From NCBI RefSeq assembly GCF_000003605.2, contig NW_003156739.1, forward strand, positions 212,982-231,019: a stretch of 18,038 nt of DNA, read 5' to 3'. Under the pieces are notes generated by a model that was given only the letters and a program-made list of their open reading frames with translations, had not been told where the DNA came from and made no database searches. Positions within the stretch are counted from its first letter, which is position 1. The number at the start of each line of letters is the position of its first letter. Both the position numbers and the translations under genes were made by a program. Shown piece after piece: positions 10,060 through 18,038 of the stretch. This DNA comes from Saccoglossus kowalevskii. Taxonomy: Eukaryota; Hemichordata; Enteropneusta; Harrimaniidae.

Positions 10060-10135
10060 GAAAAATATATAACTCAGTGTGTACTGCAGATAAACGATTT
10101 CACATCGACTGGCGGATTGGCGAATGTAAACAGGA
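10060..10135 (-). promoter_or_regulatory. Candidate TGS1 promoter
   Basis: On the minus strand, reading toward the gene, there is an ETS-type TTCCTG near 10131-10136, a CCAAT box at 10116-10120 and a TATATATT run at about 10064-10071. The order and spacing upstream of the presumed first exon fit a promoter. No transcript evidence is available from sequence alone. Confidence 0.35.
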
Positions 10136-10260
10136 AGGTGAAGTACTCGTCACACAGCTCCGAGTCCGATCAAACCATACAACTGGATTCCTCAGGGTTG
10201 AAGAAAGACACTGACCTTTCCAGAGGGCGCCCTAGAGAAGGTCAAAGTACGCCGCCGTAA

Positions 10261-11160
10261 GCCACTGAAAATTTTGCTTTTGTTTAATGGTCATCTGAGG
10301 ATCGCAGAAGAATGGTAACAGTTCAGTGATCCCCGGAACAGACAATAAACGTAACCACATAAGTTTAACACTTAAGTTTGTATTCAAGCAAACATTTGGA
10401 ACTGATAAATGGCTAATTGGACATTTAGAAAACAAATTTGCTGAAATCCAAATCCACAAAAACGTCGAAATTTCTAAAATCAACAAAATATATATGAACA
10501 CATATGAATACATGTGTAGCACTAGTATATTTTTGCTCTATTTGCCACAGTGGTCGTCCAACATTTTAAAGATCTTTTGTGATAGAAGTCGTCATGAAAA
10601 TTCAACTCATTCAGAGCATGGTCACTAGTAACATACGATAGGAATCCATTCCTTCCACAGTTATTTAGTTTAAAAATGTAAACAATCCTAAGTTACCTGT
10701 CACCTAGCTTTTCAACAAAACCCGACACTGATCTTAACACTTTTTATTCGTATTTTGTAGTCTTAACATTGTTATTTTTATTATTTCATGCTATACTATA
10801 CAATACAAAATAATAACTTTAAGTTGACACTGAAAAAGAAGAACGGTTACAAAGATAATTCACAGGCTTGGTTTAAACGAAAGAAATTCTCCACCTATTT
10901 CTGTAGTTTATCTTGTTTGTTTTTTTGATATATTAAAATATTCCATTAGTTTTGTAACGATGTTAAGTACCAAATTCATCGATGGACTAGAAGATTTTCA
11001 TGATTCGTTAGGTGGCTATATGTTATATATATTAATACGTATTTCACACACATTTTCATAAAATATACACAGCCCTTCGAAGGTTCATCTTATCGAGAGT
11101 GTCATTTCTACACAGAATACTATTGCATTAAAACTCTTAGAGCATGCGTTTAACAGTAAC
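10261..11160. other. Intergenic AT-rich DNA, nothing recognised
   Basis: Open frames at 10326-10628 plus and 10232-10522 minus overlap each other and have no domain or splice signal. I see no RNA gene. Confidence 0.5.
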
Positions 11161-11213
11161 TAGAAAAGCTAGCATAATAAAGGCGGTAAAAAAATCCCTC
11201 TCTTTTTTGCTCC

Positions 11214-11430
11214 CGTGTTTGCGAATCACATATAAAAGGTAATGCGCTTGGTGTGCCTGTGTGACCGTCTGTCTGTCAGTCTGTCTATGTGAGCAAAATC
11301 TCTAAAACTTCTGAGCGGGTTTTGGTCAAATTTGATACATAGGTAAGTTGAGGTAATACTCTGACAACATTAGTTTTAGAACCATGCACTTGCATATTAA
11401 GTAGCTAATTTGCATATTAATTGTCCCATT
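11214..11430 (+). repeat. Dispersed-repeat-like sequence with CTGTCTGT run
   Basis: A GTCTGTCTGTCAGTCTGTCT run at 11267-11286 is followed by AAAATCTCTAAAACTTCTGAGCG and a GGTCAAATTTGATACATAGG phrase. This layout (CTGT tract, 'aaaactt..gag.g' and 'ttggt.aaatttg.tacatagg') is familiar from dispersed repeats in many invertebrate genomes. Edges are approximate and no terminal repeats were found. Confidence 0.4.
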
Positions 11431-11987
11431 TCAGGCTGCATTTGTAAGCGAAATTTCCTAACCTTTAATAACATTGCTTCTCCACTGACTATTGGGAATT
11501 TGTATTTCTTAGATTTCTTAGTTTTTCTTTTATAAAACAAATTGAATGTATTTACGAAACATTTAGTGTGAAACTGAATTGTTCAGAGAGTAAAACTAAT
11601 CATCTTTAATAATGCCAATTGGTAGTTCCGATCCTTTAAAAATTAATAACTTTTTATTAAACATGCCTGAGAGAGAGGAGATAATTCCTCACAACAAAAG
11701 TAGATGATTTGATATTAACTAGTTAGGCTTGTGTGATACATAAATAATTGCATTATTGATGAAATCTCGGCATATGGTTTTGTTGCTCCAGGTAATAGTG
11801 TCAGTAACTTAGGCGTGGTCAATGTTTACATACGACAAACTGAAAAACATATTACGTCAAAAGGATGGCAAAAGCGAAGATAAAGTTCTCGGAGCCATAA
11901 TCGGATAAAAATAATAATTTTGCCCGCTAAGAGTTTCAAATAGTAGGTTAGTATAAATTGTCATGGATGTGGACATACTAAATCGCA

Positions 11988-12460
11988 CTACCTTTGAATT
12001 GCTTTACCGTATAGTGCAAATACATCTAGTATATTTATCATGCCCCCGTCTCTAATTTTACCAATCGTGACATTTCTTGCCACTTTATTGGAACCTTTCC
12101 TAATAAACTTGTACAGAATAGAGCTAATTTTAATATTTATAACGATTTGGCTGAATGTGCAGAGAAATTTCGGAATAAGCGTAATTAGAAGTTTTCCCAA
12201 TGAGAGTTAGATCCCGGATTAACCAAAATTGTAGGCAACTTTAAGGAGTCGAAAAGATTAAACAATTTTTTGCTATACGCCTTTCTGGATCATATGAGAG
12301 CTTTCTTAATTAGTGATGGTGGCCGATACCATACCAATTTGCTGCCATGGACCCAGCTCAGATGTTACAAACAACATCGAGAGCCCTACAGAGATGTTCA
12401 GATTATATTCATTATCTAAAAGAAAACACGCGATTTTTTTAATCTCATGACCCTTGTCCT
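11988..12460 (-). mobile_element. Decayed LINE reverse-transcriptase fragment
   Basis: Reading the minus strand, CLQFWLIRDLTLIGK (12193-12237) matches the conserved block after the RT fingers/palm of L1/Tx1-like LINEs, typically W..RdLtl.GK. After a frameshift the other frame continues with LITLIPKF, YKFIRKG and then IRDGGMINILDVFALYGKAI, matching the later F.W.g and GG[LI]...D......KA.....R block. A weak EIKKIACFLLD at about 12420-12450 may be the decayed FADD box. Frameshifts and stops make it non-functional. The rest of the element is missing or unrecognisable. Confidence 0.65.
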
Positions 12461-13205
12461 CAGTGGAATAAATATTGTTATCATAATGAATATTAACTAG
12501 CAGTACTTCCAAGGTGATAATAAATATAAACAGTCACATATAACTTTTGGAATGTTGATAAGTTAAAGGTACGCGGTTCACCCTTCAAATCTGATTGACC
12601 TGCAAATAATCTTAAACAAACCTGATATTGAACATATTCATAATCTCATCAGACGACGAGGCGTCACATTTCTGTCAAACCATCGATCTTACAATATGGG
12701 TTCCTAGTTCAATGCAACTCGCTGTGCGGAATTATATAGGTATGTTCACGTGTGATACCCGACCTCCAGTTTTACGTGTTTGTAGATCCGATGTCACTGG
12801 AGTATGTCGCAAAAACCTCACAATATTGGCAAAATATCCGTCCCCGCCCACTTCTAGTGACACCAAATAACCTAATTGGCATATATGCTAGTTTCTCACT
12901 CATGGTAATCGGAAAAGTACGGCACAGGTTGTTCACATGTATAAATCCGCGTGACCTTTTCTCGGCATAGCGAACTAAACGTATGAACTCGACATAATCG
13001 TAGAGCTGAAATGATGATGTCATCATTTAATTTAAGCAGAATTAACATCGGAATCATCGTCTTTTCTACTAGCGTGTTTTTATATTCATTTGCTCAGTTC
13101 TCGTACCTGTTTCACACGTACAGACCAATGAACTTACACTGGAACAAACAACATGAAACAATTGGGAGGAACACAGACTCAAACTATTGACTAAGATATG
13201 GGAAA
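12461..13205. other. Upstream region, no gene recognised
   Basis: Overlapping open frames at 12628-13026 on both strands carry no motif of an adenylation, carrier or GNAT domain. I checked the plus strand for adenylation core motifs (TSG[TS]TGxPKG, YxTGD, GRxDxQIK) and saw none. Confidence 0.45.
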
Positions 13206-13586
13206 TTGTGTCTGATTCGCCACCACGTACGTTGCAGACAACATGACCCGGTTGTATGTCCATATAAAACAATTATTTCGTATATTCGGTGTATTAGAAA
13301 TCAAACAGATGCAAATGACAGAGCAGAAGAGGTGTTGTTGTTGTTGAACCTTGACCCAGCTACTGTTGACATACCGTTTTTCATAGTGATAACTACAAGT
13401 AATGACAACGTTGCGATTGGTAGCCAGGCATGGTACTCGTACCCTAAAAATCGTTCGATTTATTTTCGCTTATACATCCACTCAACTAAATCAGTGAATT
13501 TAAAACTCACCGTATCGCAAATCCATGCGATACCAAATTTGGAAAAGTTAGCACCGATGACCGATTTGTGTCTATCCCATCCTTAA
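13206..13586 (+). other. Open frame of 126 codons, possible exon of unknown identity
   Basis: This frame is open for 126 codons just upstream of the Ebony-like gene and on the same strand, ending at a stop at 13584-13586. It includes AEEVLLLLNLDPATVDIPFF and IGSQAWYSYP. I do not recognise a family. It does not look like the C-terminal part of an adenylation domain (no NGK or PKT motif). It may be chance, or an exon of a separate small gene. Confidence 0.2.
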
Positions 13587-13879
13587 ACAGTATTGGGAAA
13601 TTGCTATGAGGTTCTTTTTTATTTAATTATAGGATCGGGGGGTCGCATTTCTTACGACACAAAATAATTGCGGATGACGTGCTTCTTTGCATTACTGTTA
13701 TTGTTCAACCATGTCTATTCGAACTTTCGGTACAAACAGACAAACAAATATTGTGAAATATAGTTATTTCGACATCACAATTAATGATGGTCGTATTTCT
13801 GACGACGAACTATCTCAATTTGTCTCATTTCAATAATAATAATTTCGTGTTGTACTAGAATATATGTTTTATATTGTAG

Positions 13880-14078
13880 ATACACAATATGGGTGACGAT
13901 GACACTAGAGAATGCGCCCTCGGTGATCACAACCATCATGTGCAGACGGAAATCACGACAGGGAAAAAGAGAATCACTAAAACGGAAGCCGTGGTGCTGT
14001 CAGTTGCAGATGCTGTCAATTTACCAGTCGACATTATTGACGTTGTCGACAATTTTTTTGAAATTGGTGGAAATTCAG
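13880..14078 (+). CDS. Ebony-like gene, exon with PCP1 first half
   Basis: A possible acceptor TTGTAG ends at 13879, then nine bases and ATG 13889. The 63 codons plus one base encode an Asp/His-rich leader, then TKTEAVVLSVADAVNLPVDI (PCP helix 1) and DNFFEIGGNS. The exon stops right after the serine that carries phosphopantetheine; donor GTGAGA at 14079. The GKK just before the PCP is the only hint of an adenylation A10-like end (NGK), and is too weak to count. Confidence 0.75.
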
Positions 14079-17000
14079 GTGAGATTTATCTCAAACATTT
14101 CTTTCAACCCAAAGACAGACAAGGATGAAATCAGTATATACTAGTAAGCGGGCTGTGTGTCTTTTGTTTTTCATTTATATGTAAAATATTAGTTTAATAT
14201 GCTGTAGAACTGTCGCAGTTGTAAATGCTTGACCATTCCACTCACAAACTTGCATATATATGTTCAAAGCCTCGCTCACTTCGTCAAATATTGAAATCGT
14301 GACAGTGAATCTTAACTCACAAATGTCAGCAAACAATCACCAATAAACGAAAGTCATATTGTATTTCTATGCTAGCATCTAGTGAAGGGAACTATCATTG
14401 AGTGATCTTTAATCGTGCCATGCCAATATTAAGCAATTATCGTAAACTATTTTTCTTCTTGAAGAACAGAAGTGGAGATTAAATTTGCATGTGTTTGGTT
14501 TTAAAACATGGCTTAGAAACACTGAAATTTTAAAATTATTATTGTAGTTACATTGTTGTACAAAATTGCGTATACTTTTTTTTGGACACATATTCCGGCA
14601 ATGTTACACATGCCCGTTCAAATTTTCTCTAAACAAAAAATGTATTTTACACGCGTTGCCTACGTCACGGTCGCATGAATTGGGCGAGAAGTATTCTCTA
14701 AGACAAGCCTACGTCACAAACTGGTCAAAATCCCCCAAACATTGCCAGCAACCAATCACAGACTAGCTTAAACAATAGCTTTCCTTGACGATAATACTTA
14801 GCAACGTTATTTCTCCCACGCTAACTTGAAAAATCTTTTGTTTTTGTCTCGTTTCCGTTTCCGGTCTGTCTTAGAGAATCGTTTTCTACTAAAATGATAA
14901 AAACACGCGAACAATTATTTTTGTTTTTAAATGAGAAATGAATCATTATTCCTGGAGGGGGTGATTTAATTTCCTAGCCGAAGTATGTAATTGTATTTCC
15001 CCCCGGAGATAGTATATTGTGCCGATACGTGATATTCTCATATATTAATTTTATCTGTCTCCGCATCATTTTATTGGATTTGATTGTTTCAGTAAGAAGC
15101 ACCATCGCCTTGTCAAACCTGCGTCGCCATGGTTACGGTGTCTCAATACAGGACTTTTTCAAAGCGGAAACTCTACAGGGCATTATCGACCTCGTCCGCG
15201 AACGGCATTTCCCATCAAAAGTAATTGTCGATGACATTGAAGTAACAGAGTTCGATTCTGGTGGTCTCGTCATAGATACGTGTGGTTATGAAATCGTACC
15301 CTTTAATGAGATTGGGAACAGCGAATTAGTTGAGGCTAGAGAAGTGTGTATCGATGCTATAATTTACGGAGAGCGATTCATCATGGCCATGGAGATGTCA
15401 GTAGCCGAAAAACGCGACACGATCACTAAGTTTGTAAAACGCATGTTTGAGAAGAAGGTTTTCCATCGTTTATCATTTATGATAAGAGATCTAACCGATA
15501 ACAGTATCGTAGGGGTCACGGTAAACACCGATGCCTCAGTGGAAGAACACCCTTCTCTCTCTTCGACCATAAAGTACCCGGCACTTGAAGCATATTTACA
15601 AATTCGAGGCGAAATGGAATTTGAAATGAAAAACATTCTTGGCGTGGATACCTGTGGTGAATGGATCTTCCAATTGGTATCGGCGATTAGTTGCGATGTG
15701 TTCCCGCGCGCGAAGGCGTTTCTTTTGAAGCTGATGGAGGTTGGTAAGTTTAATTTGCACGTAGTTAGAATCTTCACTAATATAACACGTATTGTCTCCA
15801 ACACTCGCTCTCGGATCTCTAAAATACTATTAAACTCGGGCACATGCTCAAGGGTATATCCTTTTTTTTTTTTTTTTTTTTTTTTTAGAAAAGGTCAAAC
15901 TAGCTGAGATGTACGGATTTCGAGGCATTGCGGGAATCTATACGCATCCATTGGGACAATGCGTGGCGGCTGAAGTTGGCTTCGAAGCTTTCGTCAAATC
16001 AGAGACTATACGGAACAATCCTCGTTATAACGATTGTTTCACGTACATCTACCCACCAGACTTACGCGTATACGTGATGGGAAAAATAATTGGTGATAGG
16101 GGTCGTCCTGACAACCAAACCAAAGGTATTATTTCAGTAATTTATATGTAATATTTATGGATTTCCGGGGAACTACTACTACATGTATATAACAACCATG
16201 GGCTAGTGATGCTAACCCTGTCCATCCCGTCGCTGCGATTGATTGCAACCGGTGGACGGACGTTTCGGCTGCGAACGAAACAGACATTGGCATTGGAACA
16301 AACGTGTCGGTGGGAATTGTTATTTTTACAGGACAGTGTTCAGTAACAAAGTATGTACGTGCTTTCGGAAATGAAGAAAAAAACAGAAAGAGAAACAAAG
16401 TTGTTTTTTAATCGACTCGCACCTGATTTTTCTTTTTTTTCTTTCATACCTTACTAAATTCACAACAAAGAAAAGGATTAATATGCGCACGTTATATGAA
16501 CAATAAATACTAGTTTTGCCCACCCCTTCCAAATAGTCGATCTTCATCTAATCGCCATGTGGTCGTGATGCCATGTGATCAAGCCTAACTATAATATGCT
16601 ACGTTCATAACACCAGTAGTGGTTACGTAATACAAATCACACCATTGGTTCCTAACGAAAGCAAACGTTATTTTCTCTTTCCAGACATCTTACTCCGTGA
16701 AGTATCAGCGATTGTGAGAAAAGCTGTCTCGCGTGTTATAGAAATGCCACTAGAATGTGTGCCACTGGAAAAGAATTTTTTTGAAATTGATGGTACCTCG
16801 GACGGTGAGTATGCTCATTTAAAAAAAAAAACTGTAGTCAGAGGGAAATGAAAAGTTATGGGAGGGTTCGCCTATTGAAAACATGTCGGAAGTCTGAATT
16901 TACGCTGAAGAGAATATATTGTCCCCCAACAATTATAGTTAGGCAATGTAGCACATTAAACATAACATTACTGAACACCTCAGACAGCTTTTGCTAATAT

Positions 17001-17712
17001 GCTAATTACCCGACAGCAGCTGGATGGAATTTCCAGTGTAACTATGCATCATGTGAATTGTTCATTACAGAATCCGCCGTTCTAACCGTTAGACTCTTAC
17101 GGCAGCAGGGAATTGATATCAACGTAGCCGAATTTGTTGATGCTCCTCAGCTTCAAGATGTTTTAAGAGTTGCCGTGGAAAAAGACCCGTCATTGTTTAC
17201 TATGGCAACGGGGATGAAAGTGGGCAGCTTAGTTTGGTACGGTGAAAAACTCATGGAGAATTTCGAGGCGATACCATTCTACCATGCCTCAGTGGCGTTG
17301 AGAACAGAAGCCCTCGAGGTGTGCGTCGAATCGCTTCTTAGGACAGACCCTCTTGTCAAAAGCCTTGATATCGCCTGTGATGTGAAACGAGTATTCGCAC
17401 TGTCGGCGTTGAGGGAGGTGTTCTATAACGAAACTTGCAGATCGCTCTCGCTTATGGTGATTGATAAACGAAGTGGACACGTGGTAGCGGCCATGTTATG
17501 CGCGGATTTTTTCCACCAATGCCATCCGAGCTACGAGGGGGTCGCGTGTACACAGTGGCAGGCTTACTTACATGCGCTTGTTTCCATGGAAATGTATTAC
17601 AAAGCAGTGTTTGACGTGTCCGGTCGGGGCAACTGGATGTGTCACGTTATATCCGCTGTTCGGGATGTCGATGTCCGTTTAAGAACAGAGTTGAGAAAAT
17701 GTTTGATAGTTG
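13889..17712 (+). CDS. Ebony-like NRPS protein with tandem PCP-AS modules (five exons, 3' partial)
   Basis: The joined exons give at least 613 residues. PCP1 spans about 25-105 with the 4'-phosphopantetheine site in DNFFEIGGNS (Ser63). AS1, a GNAT-like amine-selecting domain, covers about 110-359. PCP2 covers about 361-445, with KNFFEIDGTSD (Ser398). AS2 starts near 450 and continues beyond the window. In Drosophila, Ebony (A-PCP-AS) loads beta-alanine on its carrier and the AS domain joins it to dopamine or histamine. By analogy each AS here would transfer a carrier-bound aminoacyl group to an amine. No adenylation domain precedes PCP1, so either it is in unseen exons or the carriers are loaded in trans. 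All introns are phase 1. The ATG at 13889 has A at -3 and G at +4, and an in-frame TAG (or a splice acceptor AG) lies nine bases above it. Confidence 0.8.
14079..15092 (+). other. Intron splitting PCP1, with a short inverted repeat
   Basis: Donor GTGAGA, acceptor TGTTTCAG. It contains a 13-bp perfect inverted repeat at 14693-14705 and 14867-14879, and two GCCTACGTCAC words (CRE-like) in the same part. No coding exon seen. Confidence 0.7.
14693..14879. repeat. Inverted repeat pair 174 bp apart, possible small MITE
   Basis: ATTCTCTAAGACA at 14693-14705 is exactly inverted at 14867-14879. The interior is non-coding. No clear target-site duplication flanks it, so this may be a MITE remnant or a chance pair. 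Confidence 0.35.
15093..15743 (+). CDS. Ebony-like gene, exon with PCP1 second half and most of AS1
   Basis: After the split Val codon the exon continues RSTIALSNLRRHGYGVSIQD and FFKAETLQGII, the standard second half of a carrier domain (helices 2-4, with 14 residues from the serine to the Gly of RRHG). The AS1 domain then shows EIVPFNE, EAREVCIDAIIYGERF, LSFMIRDLTDNSIVGVTVNT and a long helical middle, typical of GNAT folds of the arylalkylamine N-acetyltransferase type. Where AS2 has E..RTDPL, AS1 has D..YGERF. Donor GTAAGT at 15744. The reading continues 164 bases into the intron in the same frame but is not coding there. Confidence 0.82.
15862..15886 (+). repeat. 25-base T run forming the polypyrimidine tract of an acceptor
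   Basis: Twenty-five consecutive T at 15862-15886 are followed directly by AG and the next exon. The intron is only 145 bases (15744-15888). The run could be a length-variable microsatellite. Confidence 0.85.
15889..16125 (+). CDS. Ebony-like gene, exon with the C-terminal part of AS1
   Basis: The split codon gives Glu, then KVKLAEMYGFRGIAGIYTHP, LGQCVAAEVGFEAF: the last helices and strands of a GNAT domain, where an 'A...GF.gi...thpl.q.va.e.GFe' pattern is typical. It ends with a tail NNPRYND..TYIYPPDLRVYV and a linker rich in Asp, Asn and Gln. Donor GTATTA at 16126, phase 1. The same part of AS2 has not been reached before the window ends. Confidence 0.8.
16126..16684 (+). other. Intron between AS1 and PCP2
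   Basis: Donor GTATTA, acceptor CTCTTTCCAG. It carries a 72-codon open segment (separate entry) in an otherwise AT-rich stretch. Confidence 0.7.
16193..16408 (+). other. 72-codon open segment in an intron, unknown
   Basis: It follows a TAA at 16190 and ends at a TAA at 16409. Codon-like composition and GC are higher than in the rest of the intron over 16193-16340 (NPVHPVAAIDCNRWTD, ETDIGIGTNVSVGIVIF). The reverse strand is also open. It has no ATG, and could be a cassette exon, a gene fragment or chance. Confidence 0.2.
16685..16804 (+). CDS. Ebony-like gene, exon with PCP2 first half
   Basis: The split Asp codon and 39 codons encode ILLREVSAIVRKAVSRVIEM and KNFFEIDGTSD, the first helix and active-site loop of a second carrier domain. 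The loop has DG in place of the usual GG, and one extra residue (Asp) after the serine before the intron. Donor GTGAGT at 16805, phase 1, homologous to the intron in PCP1. Confidence 0.8.
17071..17712 (+). CDS. Ebony-like gene, exon with PCP2 second half and most of AS2
   Basis: Acceptor CATTACAG ends at 17070. After the split Glu codon: SAVLTVRLLRQQGIDINVAE and FVDAPQLQDVL complete PCP2. AS2 follows with EAIPFYH, EALEVCVESLLRTDPLVKSL and RSLSLMVIDKRSGHVVAAML. The Glu and DPL resemble the 'E....DPL' region of arylalkylamine N-acetyltransferase-like proteins. It has 642 bases against 651 for the AS1 exon, ends with the same phase-1 codon break after a hydrophobic helix (RKCLIV), and the donor GTAATT follows. 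The closing exon is beyond the window. Confidence 0.82.
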
Positions 17713-18038
17713 GTAATTATTTAAAGCGGGAGGGTCGTCACCTGCGCACGCGTGAGAATTGAGTCCCAAGCGACGATAACAACACACGCTAAGAACGCAA
17801 AGACTCATGGGTAGACGCTTGTTTGTAAACAATGACACGCTATAGCCACCTAATGCATGCGTAGGTGACGACTCCTCCGCTTTAAGACTATTTACATACA
17901 TAGAGAAAAATGGTAATATATCACGATTGCTAATAATCATATTTGTTTGTAATCGCCCTTCTAATTGGCTATTTATTTCTGTCATGTGACACATCGTGTA
18001 CCAATCACAGAAAGCAATTCCAACATGTTAATTTGTTC
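17713..18038 (+). other. Intron of the Ebony-like gene, running to the window edge
   Basis: No exon like that at 15889-16125 is found here. An ATCACAG acceptor-like site at about 18004-18010 would give ESNSNML, which does not resemble the expected AS end. CATGTGAC and CCAATCA words lie at 17980-18010. Confidence 0.55.

Noticed and set aside
13893-14144. Second frame over the PCP1 exon (83 codons)
   Set aside because: The other frame carries the carrier motif DNFFEIGGNS and matches the next exon.
15364-15843. Open frame of 159 codons opposite AS1
   Set aside because: It is the antisense shadow of the AS1 exon, which has clear domain motifs and splice sites.
13889-17712. Aminoadipate-semialdehyde dehydrogenase (AASDH/Lys2-type) rather than Ebony-like
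   Set aside because: Those proteins follow the carrier with beta-propeller or reductase domains; here a GNAT-like domain follows each carrier.

Overview
This is animal nuclear DNA. Two intron-containing genes are recognisable by protein motifs and GT-AG splice sites, set in AT-rich introns with remnants of transposable elements. The gene pair and the repeats suggest an invertebrate, probably marine, but I cannot name the species or phylum from the sequence.

Layout. Bases 1-3233 hold no recognisable exon. They contain a 3'-end-like segment with a polyadenylation signal and A-rich tail (1-172), a sharply GC-rich block that I could not identify (about 177-1640), and mixed repeat-like DNA. Bases 3234-9160 on the minus strand are the N-terminal part of trimethylguanosine synthase 1 (TGS1), in six coding exons, with a probable 5' UTR exon and promoter near 9968-10135. 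The TGS1 methyltransferase domain is not in the window and should lie left of base 1. Its introns carry a 47-bp minisatellite, a MITE-like element with terminal inverted repeats, and a hairpin-forming inverted repeat. Bases 10.2-13.9 kb are intergenic or upstream DNA with a dispersed repeat and a decayed LINE reverse-transcriptase fragment on the minus strand.

Bases 13889-17712 on the plus strand hold at least five coding exons of an Ebony-like nonribosomal-peptide-synthetase protein. They read as carrier domain (PCP1), GNAT-like amine-selecting domain (AS1), carrier domain (PCP2), second amine-selecting domain (AS2), and continue past the right edge. Drosophila Ebony has a single A-PCP-AS order. 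Here the PCP-AS unit is duplicated in tandem, every intron is phase 1, and I found no adenylation domain between TGS1 and PCP1. This tandem PCP-AS gene is the most unusual object in the window.

The two genes are divergent (head to head). TGS1 caps snRNA and snoRNA; the Ebony-like protein would couple a carrier-bound amino acid to an amine. I see no functional link between them.
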